This document shows positions 1 to 4,956 of a stretch of 6,767 nucleotides of DNA, one piece after another. Below the pieces are notes generated by a model, which was not told where the DNA came from, ran no database searches, and saw only the letters and a list, made by a program, of their open reading frames with translations. Position 1 is the stretch's first letter, and each line of letters starts with the position of its first letter. The DNA comes from Cryomorphaceae bacterium (GTDB taxonomy: Bacteria; Bacteroidota; Bacteroidia; Flavobacteriales; Schleiferiaceae), in NCBI GenBank assembly GCA_022565745.1, contig JAIUMB010000119.1:1-6767 (forward strand). The letters run 5' to 3'. The translations under genes and the position numbers were made by a program.

Positions 1-13
1 TACGGATGGTAAT

Positions 14-83
14 GCTACGCACGCATGGAGTACTGCGTACGCATGGGTTGCTGTCGCAAGCATGGGGTACTGCGTACGCATGG
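14..83 (+). repeat. Tandem GCATGG hairpin units (left array, plus orientation)
   Basis: GCATGG occurs at 23, 41, 60 and 78, so the units are 18, 19 and 18 bp long. Each full unit carries a small stem-loop after GCATGG: GTAC-TGC-GTAC (30-40), TTGC-TGTC-GCAA (48-59) and GTAC-TGC-GTAC (67-77). The stem sequence differs between units but remains complementary, and the extra base of the 19-bp unit lies in the loop. The array is preceded by TGCTACGCACG (13-23), which recurs at 6591-6601 before the right array. The last GCATGG runs straight into the core TTTACGAATG. The positions are read directly; the function is unknown. Confidence 0.85.
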
Positions 84-137
84 TTTACGAATGTATATAA
101 AGGCCAAATATTGGTCTTTACATGCATCCGTAAAACC
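82..137. repeat. Long imperfect palindrome made of two head-to-head core repeats
   Basis: The stretch folds back on itself around the triloop ATA (108-110). The closing pairs are CCAA (104-107) with TTGG (111-114), and the outermost pairs are G82-C137 and G83-C136. I count 24 base pairs including two G-U pairs, two mismatches (97/121 and 90/128) and one bulge (A135). Each arm is a copy of the core that begins GGTTTACGAATG (left arm) or, on the minus strand, GGTTTTACGGATG (right arm). There is no T-tract straight after the stem, so it is not a classical terminator. Confidence 0.8.
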
Positions 138-158
138 AAACCTCCAAACCTCCAAACA
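136..158 (-). repeat. Octamer repeat CCAAACCT (2.9 copies)
   Basis: CCAAACCT occurs at 136-143 and 144-151, followed by the partial copy CCAAACA at 152-158. On the minus strand it reads GTTTGGAG-like and immediately precedes the right arm of the palindrome. This is the same place that heptamers RGTYNGR hold before the core in the copies at 215-242 and 6714-6741. It is probably a drifted version of that heptamer block. Confidence 0.7.
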
Positions 159-184
159 GATAAAACCCTAAAGCTTTAACAAAT

Positions 185-251
185 CAAATATTGGCGTGTA
201 CATGCATTCGCAACCCAGACCTCCGACTCTCGACCTCCAACTATGCCATCC
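185..251 (-). repeat. Composite repeat: GGATGGCAT, four heptamers, core (minus orientation)
   Basis: Read on the minus strand from 251 down: GGATGGCAT, then the heptamers AGTTGGA (242-236), GGTCGAG (235-229), AGTCGGA (228-222), GGTCTGG (221-215), then the core GTTGCGAATGCATG, ending in CCAATATTTG near 185. The right-edge repeat (6705-6767) has the same parts in the same order with the same heptamer count, but in plus orientation. The core here also resembles the arm at 105-137, offset by 80 bp: both have AATATTGG, then TACATGCAT at the same spacing. Possible open reading frames through this region follow the repeats and are not credible genes. Confidence 0.8.
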
Positions 252-265
252 GCGCTCCCCTGCTC

Positions 266-335
266 CCGTGCGTGCGCCAGCACCCCGCGCGCGGAGCGCC
301 CCATGCCTGCGTGGCAGTCGACGCGCGGCGGAGCG
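266..335 (-). repeat. Tandem hairpin units (left array, minus orientation) in the hemL 3' flank
   Basis: On the minus strand, directly after the hemL stop codon, GC-rich stem-loop units appear: CTGC-CAC-GCAG (317-307), then GCATGG (306-301), then GCGC-TCC-GCGC (299-289), then a shortened spacer GCGGG (288-284), then GTGC-TGGC-GCAC (283-272) and GCACGG (271-266). These follow the same rule as the plus-strand array at 23-83 and the right array at 6628-6681: a 4-bp complementary stem, a loop of 3-4 nt, then GCATGG or a relative. The bases between 318 and 338 also look like a worn unit (GCGC on each side of a GC-rich loop). The units would form the hemL mRNA 3' end if transcription reads through. 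Confidence 0.75.
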
Positions 336-1619
336 CTAAAAGGACTTCATCACCTCTACCGTCTTCTCTACCTCCGCTTCACCAATGGCGTCAGAAATAA
401 ACCAAGTTTCGTAGGCCGATGGCGGTAGGTAAACACCATTGCTGAGCATATGGTGGAAAAACTTCTTAAAAGTATCGTTATTACCTGCCGTTGCAGAAGC
501 AAAGTCGATCACTGGGTTTTCGCAGAAATGCAGTGAAATCATAGAGCCAATGCGGTTGATTTGGAAAGGCATGCCCTTTTCGTTCATTACCGATTCCATA
601 TCGGCGTGTATTTGTGCCGTGGTATTGTCAATGCGTTCGTATAGCTCCGGATGATCGGAGAGGTATTTCAATGTATGGTATCCACTGACCATTGCCAAGG
701 GATTTCCGGAAAGGGTTCCCGCTTGATAGACTGGTCCGGTTGGCGCCAAATGTTCAAAGATTTCGCGTTTACCGCCAAAAGCACCTACCGGCATTCCGCC
801 GCCAATCACCTTTCCGTAAGTCACCAAATCTGGAGTGATGCCCAAGCGTCCTGCTGCTCCAGCTGCACTGAGCCGGAACCCCGTCATTACCTCATCGAAG
901 ATAAGCACAATACCTTCGCGATCACAAAGACTGCGCAATCCACCCAAAAACTCATCTGAAGGCGGTATGCAGCCCATGTTTCCCGCAACCGGCTCAACGA
1001 TAATGGCCGCGACATTTCCCGCGTTGTTGCTCACCAACTCGACCACACCGGCCAAGTCGTTGAATTGAGCCAAGAGTGTGTCTTGCGCTGTGCCGGCCGT
1101 TACGCCCGGACTATTCGGTTCACCAAGGGTTAAAGCCCCACTACCCGCTTGAATCAAAAACGAATCGGCGTGACCGTGATAGCAGCCAGCAAATTTGATC
1201 ACCTTATCGCGCCCCGTATAACCTCGTGCCAAACGAATGGCGCTCATACAGGCTTCGGTGCCAGAATTAACCATACGCACCAAATCAAGCCACGGCACCA
1301 TTTGACGAATTTGCTCGGCCACTTCAATTTCCAACTCCGTAGGCGCACCAAAGGAAAAGGCGTGATCGGCTTGAGCTTTTACCGCCTCAACCACCTCCTC
1401 TTTACCATGCCCCAAAATCATAGGCCCCCAAGAATTGATGTAATCGATGTAGGTGTTGCCGTCCTCGTCGTATAAGTAAGCCCCTTTGGCCTTTTTAAAG
1501 AAAATGGGTGAACCACCAACGGCATTAAAGGCGCGAACCGGAGAGTTTACCCCTCCGGGAATGCTCTTACAGGCTCTTTCAAACAAAAATTGACTTCGGT
1601 TATAACTGATATCAGACAT
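336..1619 (-). CDS. hemL: Glutamate-1-semialdehyde 2,1-aminomutase
   Basis: This PLP enzyme converts glutamate-1-semialdehyde to 5-aminolevulinate in the cytoplasm, the last step of the C5 route to tetrapyrroles that starts from glutamyl-tRNA. The product is 427 aa, the normal length for the family (about 425-435). Visible motifs are the N-terminal PGGVNSPVRAF (21-31), SGTEA (119-123) that holds the cofactor phosphate, YHGHAD (147-152), FDEVMTGFR (241-249) with Asp242 facing the pyridine ring, and TYGKVIGGGMPVGAFGG (267-283), in which Lys270 should form the Schiff base. The glycine-rich part separates it from ordinary class III transaminases. The ATG at 1619 gives the expected N-terminus MSDISYNRS. 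The TAG stop abuts GC-rich repeat DNA. No convincing promoter was found on the minus strand just upstream. Confidence 0.97.
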   Translation of the reverse strand: MSDISYNRSQFLFERACKSIPGGVNSPVRAFNAVGGSPIFFKKAKGAYLYDEDGNTYIDYINSWGPMILGHGKEEVVEAVKAQADHAFSFGAPTELEIEVAEQIRQMVPWLDLVRMVNSGTEACMSAIRLARGYTGRDKVIKFAGCYHGHADSFLIQAGSGALTLGEPNSPGVTAGTAQDTLLAQFNDLAGVVELVSNNAGNVAAIIVEPVAGNMGCIPPSDEFLGGLRSLCDREGIVLIFDEVMTGFRLSAAGAAGRLGITPDLVTYGKVIGGGMPVGAFGGKREIFEHLAPTGPVYQAGTLSGNPLAMVSGYHTLKYLSDHPELYERIDNTTAQIHADMESVMNEKGMPFQINRIGSMISLHFCENPVIDFASATAGNNDTFKKFFHHMLSNGVYLPPSAYETWFISDAIGEAEVEKTVEVMKSF

Positions 1620-1697
1620 GGTGTGGGTTTTGTTTCAACAAGTAAGTTAATTTCTGTCTTTAAAGTTTGGTTAGGATGGATTGTGAAGAAGCGCGGG

Positions 1698-1712
1698 GTA
1701 CACGAGGTGTAC
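1698..1712. promoter_or_regulatory. Perfect dyad GTACAC-GAG-GTGTAC, possible operator
   Basis: The arms 1698-1703 and 1707-1712 are perfect inverted 6-mers with a 3-nt centre. The dyad lies 79 bp upstream of the hemL start codon, in the divergent spacer, and is followed by TTTTTTT at 1718-1724. It could be a binding site for a dimeric regulator. It could also be a stray relative of the hairpin units at the window edges, because its surroundings (GCGCGGGGTAC...GTAC) resemble GCATGGGGTAC...GTAC. Five bases separate the stem and the T run, so a rightward terminator is less likely. Confidence 0.4.
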
Positions 1713-1878
1713 GGAGCTTTTTTTGAGCAGCTTATTCATAATCTTTAAATCGGAAACTTTACTTTTTGGACAGTTTTCTATTATTACAACAATTTTTAGG
1801 GGTCAAAGGTCGTAAAAAAAGGGAAGAATAAAAAAATACTATCACGCGAATGCAACCACGTGCTTCTCTTTTGTTTTG

Positions 1879-1886
1879 TACTTTTG
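1879..1886 (+). promoter_or_regulatory. Candidate -7 promoter element for the lipoprotein-ctaA pair
   Basis: TACTTTTG matches the Bacteroidota -7 consensus TAnnTTTG exactly, which would give a leader of about 75 nt before the ATG at 1969. No clear -33 TTTG lies 19-21 bp upstream. A weaker alternative is TTTG at 1909-1912 with TATATTGT at 1930-1937, spacing 17. Confidence 0.4.
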
Positions 1887-1968
1887 TTGACGAAATACAC
1901 GGAAACAATTTGCCCGTTTTTTGGTAAATTATATTGTTTTCAATGTTTAAACTTAAAACATCATCGTC

Positions 1969-2316
1969 ATGCGTATATTTTCTCTTTTCGTTGTAGCGTT
2001 AATAGCCGTTTCTTGCGGACAGTCGAACAGCAGCGAAGCCGTTGCGCTAAATACCGAGCCGGAACCCAATACCCAGTATTCAATGAAAATTGAAGGCATG
2101 ACTTGCCAATCGGGTTGCAAAAAACTCATCGAAAAAAAGATGGCTCAACACCCGGGTGTTACGGCCTTTGACATTGACTTTGAAAGTGAAACAGCCATCG
2201 TAAAGTTTGACGAAACAATGACCGACACCACCACGCTTCGCTTGGCCGTTAGTGATATAAATGAGGGTGCATATGCAGCCAAAGGAATTGCAGAATCATA
2301 CGAAAAAACCAATTAA
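1969..2316 (+). CDS. Heavy-metal-associated (HMA) domain lipoprotein
   Basis: This 115-aa protein has a short hydrophobic signal (residues 3-15) ending in the lipobox IAVSC, so Cys16 is the likely lipidated N-terminus and the protein is anchored on a membrane facing the periplasm. After a linker rich in Ser, Glu and Asn comes an HMA-like ferredoxin fold (about 38-108). Its metal motif is GMTCQSGC, with Cys46 and Cys50. The spacing is CxxxC rather than the classical CxxC of CopZ and copper ATPases. Family knowledge points to binding of copper or another soft metal; the metal is not shown by the sequence. The stop codon TAA overlaps the ATG of ctaA (TAATG), so the two are probably translated together. 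A role in metal or copper handling for cytochrome oxidase assembly is an inference from that context. Confidence 0.85.
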   Translation: MRIFSLFVVALIAVSCGQSNSSEAVALNTEPEPNTQYSMKIEGMTCQSGCKKLIEKKMAQHPGVTAFDIDFESETAIVKFDETMTDTTTLRLAVSDINEGAYAAKGIAESYEKTN

Positions 2317-3431
2317 TGCGTCGAATACTGCTGCGTTTATTGCGAATTGAACTGGTGCTCATCTATCTGGTCGTTGTAGCCGGTAGTGTGGTGCGCATGA
2401 GTGGTTCCGGCATGGGGTGCCCAGACTGGCCGAAATGTTTTGGCTTGCTCATCCCACCCACCCAAGAAGAGCAAGTGCTTTTCCACCCCAATCAAAGCTT
2501 CAACAAAGGACAAATGATTGTGCTGAACGACACCTTATGGGTGGCGCAAAGCAATTTTGTCAGTGGCGAAGAGTGGAACCGTAGCGATTGGTCGGCCTTC
2601 ACCAAGCACGATTATACCATCTTTAATCCAGTTCACACTTGGATTGAATACATCAACCGATTATTAGGGGCGCTATCTGGCATCCCCATGCTTTTGATAT
2701 TTTTCGTATCTCTCACCTATATCAGGCGTTTCACTTTGATTTCCATTCTTGGAATATCGGCCTTGTTTATGCTTGGCTTCGAAGCCTGGCTTGGCAAATT
2801 AGTGGTTGATGGACACTTAATTCCCGGACAAATCACCCTTCACATGATGGGCGCCATGATCATCATCGCGTTGCTGCTCACCATGATGGCTTTGTTACAA
2901 AGAAATGTCAAACCATATTTATTTGAGAAAAAGCAGTTCAACGCATGGCTCTCTGTAGCTTTGGTATTGACCTTGGTTCAGATACTACTCGGCACACAAG
3001 TGCGTGAACAGGTTGACGAACTTTACAAAGCCTTTGACGGTGGAAACCGCAATGCGTGGCTGAGTGAATTAGACATTGTGTTTTATATTCACCGATCCTT
3101 TAGCATAGCCTTGCTATTGGTCAACGGATATTTGTGGCACCGTAATCGCAAAGCTAATGCACCAGTAGGCATGATCAATCTCATCATGGTTTTACTATTG
3201 GTTGAAATGGCTACTGGAATTGCTTTGGTTTATGCCGATTTCCCTCCTGCAGCGCAGCCTATGCACTTGGTATTGGCCATTGTTATATTTGGTATGCAGT
3301 ATTTTTTGTGGTTTCACAATATGCTGGTCCGCGTTAAAGACCCCGAAAGTGAAAAATTCTTGGCGAGACAAGGCTTCAGCACCGCCTCCCCAACATTTCA
3401 ATCCTCTATGAATCAAGACGAAAGGATTTAA
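2316..3431 (+). CDS. ctaA: Heme A synthase (COX15/CtaA family)
   Basis: CtaA oxidises the C8 methyl group of heme O to a formyl group, giving heme A for aa3-type cytochrome oxidase, in the cytoplasmic membrane. The 371-aa product has about eight hydrophobic helices (near 11-27, 118-136, 140-158, 172-193, 208-227, 255-275, 284-305, 315-335). Recognisable parts are RMSGSGMGCPDWPKCFG (27-43) with Cys35 and Cys41, which could form the regulatory disulfide known in Bacillus CtaA, then WIEYINR (109-115) with the conserved acidic residue Glu111, LHMMGA (175-180, His176), YIHRSFS (257-263, His259) and QPMHLVL (314-320, His317). The usual EYxHR motif has Asn114 where a heme-ligand His is expected; His107 lies seven residues earlier. 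The loop between helices 1 and 2 is long (about 45-105). The start overlaps the upstream stop by 1 nt, which suggests coupling. Confidence 0.93.
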   Translation: MRRILLRLLRIELVLIYLVVVAGSVVRMSGSGMGCPDWPKCFGLLIPPTQEEQVLFHPNQSFNKGQMIVLNDTLWVAQSNFVSGEEWNRSDWSAFTKHDYTIFNPVHTWIEYINRLLGALSGIPMLLIFFVSLTYIRRFTLISILGISALFMLGFEAWLGKLVVDGHLIPGQITLHMMGAMIIIALLLTMMALLQRNVKPYLFEKKQFNAWLSVALVLTLVQILLGTQVREQVDELYKAFDGGNRNAWLSELDIVFYIHRSFSIALLLVNGYLWHRNRKANAPVGMINLIMVLLLVEMATGIALVYADFPPAAQPMHLVLAIVIFGMQYFLWFHNMLVRVKDPESEKFLARQGFSTASPTFQSSMNQDERI

Positions 3432-3446
3432 CCCAACCACAATTAG

Positions 3447-3466
3447 AAAAAAACACATTTTTTTTT
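3447..3466 (+). terminator. A7-CACA-T9 hairpin, weak terminator candidate after ctaA
   Basis: Seven A (3447-3453), the loop CACA and nine T (3458-3466) can form an A-T-only stem just after the ctaA stop. The stem is weak, and the same tract lies about 10 bp upstream of the -33 box of the tRNA promoter, so it may act as an AT-rich upstream element instead. Confidence 0.25.
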
Positions 3467-3475
3467 ACACAACTA

Positions 3476-3505
3476 TTGCGCAAAATAAAAAGCGCTGTAT
3501 CTTTG
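3476..3505 (+). promoter_or_regulatory. Promoter for tRNA-Glu and rpsT (Bacteroidota type)
   Basis: TTG (3476-3478) and TATCTTTG (3498-3505) match the -33 and -7 elements of the Bacteroidota housekeeping sigma factor, with a 19-bp spacer. Initiation would fall near 3511, leaving a leader of about 33 nt before the tRNA. This is the best promoter in the window. Confidence 0.7.
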
Positions 3506-3544
3506 CAGCCCGTTATGAGAAAAGAATCATAGCATTGACTTAAC

Positions 3545-3619
3545 GGCCCATTCGTCTATCGGTTAGGACGCCAGATTTTCATTCTGGAAAGAGGGGTTCG
3601 ATTCCCCTATGGGCTACCA
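3545..3619 (+). tRNA. tRNA-Glu (anticodon TTC)
   Basis: The cloverleaf is complete. The acceptor stem GGCCCAT pairs with ATGGGCT (first pair G-U), the anticodon stem CCAGA/TCTGG (3571-3575, 3583-3587) closes the 7-nt loop TTTTCAT with anticodon TTC at 3578-3580, and the T stem-loop GAGGGGTTCGATTCCCC is intact. The discriminator A and CCA (3617-3619) are encoded. There is no terminator before rpsT, which starts 18 nt downstream, so the tRNA is probably cut out of a common transcript. Confidence 0.97.
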
Positions 3620-3637
3620 AACTTGTTTAAAAAAGAC

Positions 3638-3898
3638 ATGGCAAATCACAAATCAGCGCTAAAGCGCATCAGAAGAAACGAAAAGCGTCGCGTAAACAAT
3701 CGTTATTACGCTAAGACAACACGTAACGCCATCCGCCGTTTGCGCGATATGAGCGATGCAAAAGAAGCAGGTACACAACTTCCTTCTATTGTAGCTATGA
3801 TTGATCGTTTGGCAAAACGCAACATCATTCACAACAACAAAGCTGCGAACCTAAAATCTAAATTGACGCGTCACGTCAACAAATTGGCTTCTGCATAA
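3638..3898 (+). CDS. rpsT: 30S ribosomal protein S20
   Basis: S20 binds 16S rRNA in the small subunit early in assembly. The product is 86 aa, typical for the family (about 85-90), and very basic. The signature start MANHKSALKRIRRNEKRR is present, followed by two long helices with RNRYYAKTTRNAIRRLR-like spacing and the C-terminal stretch NIIHNNKAANLKSKLTRHV. The ATG at 3638 fits this N-terminus; an in-frame TTG at 3623 would add five residues absent from the family. The leader TTTAAAAAAGAC is A-rich without a Shine-Dalgarno, usual for the phylum. The gene shares its promoter with tRNA-Glu and ends before the terminator at 3931. Confidence 0.97.
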   Translation: MANHKSALKRIRRNEKRRVNNRYYAKTTRNAIRRLRDMSDAKEAGTQLPSIVAMIDRLAKRNIIHNNKAANLKSKLTRHVNKLASA

Positions 3899-3930
3899 GA
3901 CTTAAAGATTAAGGTTAGATTAAACAATTA

Positions 3931-3958
3931 GCCGTTCTCAATGAGAACGGCTTTTTTT
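3931..3958 (+). terminator. Intrinsic terminator after rpsT
   Basis: GCCGTTCTC (3931-3939) pairs with GAGAACGGC (3943-3951) around the loop AAT, followed by seven T (3952-3958). It ends the tRNA-Glu/rpsT transcript 33 nt after the stop codon. Confidence 0.92.
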
Positions 3959-4012
3959 GTTTTAGAAGAAAATGTTAGGCTGATTAAAGGTGAATGGTGT
4001 TTGGTGTTTAGC

Positions 4013-4020
4013 TATATTTG
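4013..4020 (+). promoter_or_regulatory. -7 element of the DivIC-like gene, nearly leaderless
   Basis: TATATTTG fits TAnnTTTG exactly and ends only 4 nt before the ATG at 4025. If it is used, transcription begins at or within a few bases of the start codon. No good -33 match is seen at 19-21 bp. Confidence 0.45.
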
Positions 4021-4024
4021 CAAC

Positions 4025-4348
4025 ATGTTTGCTCGCCTAACAAAACGCATCCGGCACCTTAGAAACCAAGCTTGGTTTCGCATCATCAGCAATCGCTATG
4101 TGTTGATGACGCTGGCCTTTAGCATTTGGATGACGTTTTTAGACATCCACTCTTGTCAGGTACACCGCGAAATTGATCGCGAAATGGCCGATATTGAAAG
4201 CAGCGTCGAATACTATAAAGAAGAAATTGCCAAAGACGAAGAAATGCTGTTTCAACTGCAAAGCAATACCGATATGTTGGAGACATTTGCACGTGAACAG
4301 TACTTTCTACGCAGACCCAATGAGGAGATTTATATTGTAGAGGAGTGA
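4025..4348 (+). CDS. Septum formation initiator family protein (DivIC/FtsB-like)
   Basis: This small bitopic membrane protein belongs to the division complex; relatives join FtsL/DivIC/FtsQ at the septum. The product is 107 aa: a basic cytoplasmic N-terminus (1-23, with many Arg and Lys), one transmembrane segment (about 25-40, YVLMTLAFSIWMTFLD), a charged coiled coil (about 47-83) and the family's C-terminal motif LETFAREQYFLRRPNEEIYIVEE-like end (85-107; Glu86, Ala89, Arg90, Glu91, Tyr93 and Glu100 stand at conserved places). An upstream in-frame ATG at 3941 lies inside the rpsT terminator and is not the start. The gene converges on pabA with 24 bp between the stops and no clear terminator there. 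Family assignment is firm; FtsB against DivIC naming is not. Confidence 0.88.
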   Translation: MFARLTKRIRHLRNQAWFRIISNRYVLMTLAFSIWMTFLDIHSCQVHREIDREMADIESSVEYYKEEIAKDEEMLFQLQSNTDMLETFAREQYFLRRPNEEIYIVEE

Positions 4349-4372
4349 GTTGAGAGCAGGGATAAAGAGCGA

Positions 4373-4939
4373 CTATTTTTTTACAGAGCGAACAAAATTT
4401 TCCATGATTTTCCTGCCGTGTTCTGTCAGCACGCTTTCAGGATGGAATTGTACGGCATAGGCCTTTTTTTCAGGATTTTCCATAGCCATGAGTATGCCCG
4501 AATCTGTAAAGGCATTGTAAGACCACGCACTGTTCTCTTGCGGTTTAACCGCCCATGAATGATAGAGACCGACCTGTATATTTTTTGGAACACCGCGAAA
4601 CAACTCCCCCGAATCTATTTGAATACCTCTTGCCACACCGTGCAGTGGCGCCTCCAGATTATACAATTCATGACCACAGTACTGGGCCATTGCCTGCATA
4701 CCCATACACACACCCAAAATAGGTATACGACCATACGCCAATTCAATCAAAGCCATCAAACAACCACTTTCCTCCGGTAAGCCCGGTCCGGGTGAAATGA
4801 CGATGGCCTCGTACTTTCTCCAGTCCGCAGGAATAAAAACATCATTGGTCACCACTTCCACCTCTACCCCCAAGGCATCGATGTAGTGATAGAGGTTGTA
4901 AGTAAATGAATCGTAATTGTCGAAAAGCAGTATGGCCAT
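4373..4939 (-). CDS. pabA: Aminodeoxychorismate/anthranilate synthase component II (glutamine amidotransferase)
   Basis: This class I glutamine amidotransferase subunit releases ammonia from glutamine and passes it to a chorismate-using partner (PabB for folate, TrpE for tryptophan). The product is 188 aa, standard length. The sequence shows LLFDNYDSFTYNL (4-16), SPGPG (49-53), the nucleophile elbow GVCMGMQ (76-82) with Cys78, and FHPESVLTEHG (165-175) with His166 and Glu168, which completes the triad. The elbow has Met at the two places that are often Leu and His (GVCLGHQ). The ATG at 4939 is chosen because the protein then begins MAILLFDNYDSF, as in relatives; an upstream ATG at 4969 would add ten residues and overlap comM. 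No pabB, trpE or other trp gene lies nearby, so folate or tryptophan use is undecided. It lies 17 bp after comM on the same strand. Confidence 0.92.
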   Translation of the reverse strand: MAILLFDNYDSFTYNLYHYIDALGVEVEVVTNDVFIPADWRKYEAIVISPGPGLPEESGCLMALIELAYGRIPILGVCMGMQAMAQYCGHELYNLEAPLHGVARGIQIDSGELFRGVPKNIQVGLYHSWAVKPQENSAWSYNAFTDSGILMAMENPEKKAYAVQFHPESVLTEHGRKIMENFVRSVKK

Positions 4940-4946
4940 AGGAGGA

Positions 4947-4954
4947 CAAAAGTA
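4947..4954 (-). promoter_or_regulatory. -7 element in front of pabA, nearly leaderless
   Basis: On the minus strand TACTTTTG matches TAnnTTTG exactly and ends 7 nt before the pabA ATG, within the 17-bp gap after the comM stop. pabA could thus have its own transcript with almost no leader as well as reading through from comM. The bases between are TCCTCCT, which resemble the anti-Shine-Dalgarno rather than a ribosome site. No -33 match is evident. Confidence 0.4.
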
Positions 4955-4956
4955 TA

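Larger units (their letters stand above)
1620..1968. other. Divergent intergenic region between hemL and the lipoprotein-ctaA pair
   Basis: This 349-bp spacer must hold the start signals for hemL (leftward) and for the lipoprotein-ctaA pair (rightward). I see a perfect dyad at 1698-1712 followed by a T7 run (1718-1724), an exact TAnnTTTG element at 1879-1886, and AT-rich DNA elsewhere. No credible coding region or RNA gene is visible. On the hemL side only a poor match to a -7 element is present (minus strand TACTTGTT, 1643-1636). Confidence 0.6.

Noticed and set aside
23..83. CRISPR array
   Set aside because: Units are only 18-19 bp with a constant part of about 7 bp; there are no 23-47 bp repeats with unique spacers and no cas genes.
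191..428. Open frames in the left repeat region that could encode 60-70 aa proteins
   Set aside because: They run through heptamers and hairpin units and over the antisense of hemL, with Arg/Pro/Ser-rich content and no family resemblance.
1149..1475. 108-codon frame antisense to hemL
   Set aside because: It is a shadow of the hemL coding strand; hemL is complete and well conserved there.
1636..1643. hemL -7 element TACTTGTT on the minus strand
   Set aside because: It lacks the TTTG end of the consensus and has no -33 partner; too weak to list as a feature.
3623..3637. TTG start for rpsT five codons upstream
   Set aside because: The family begins MANHKSALKR, which the ATG at 3638 gives; the extension would run close to the tRNA end.
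3941..4024. Longer DivIC-like protein starting at 3941
   Set aside because: That ATG is in the loop and arm of the rpsT terminator, and the added 28 residues have no family match; a -7 element sits just before 4025.
4349..4382. Bidirectional terminator between the DivIC-like gene and pabA
   Set aside because: There is a T7 run (4376-4382) but it lies inside the pabA coding end, and no stem of useful length precedes it.
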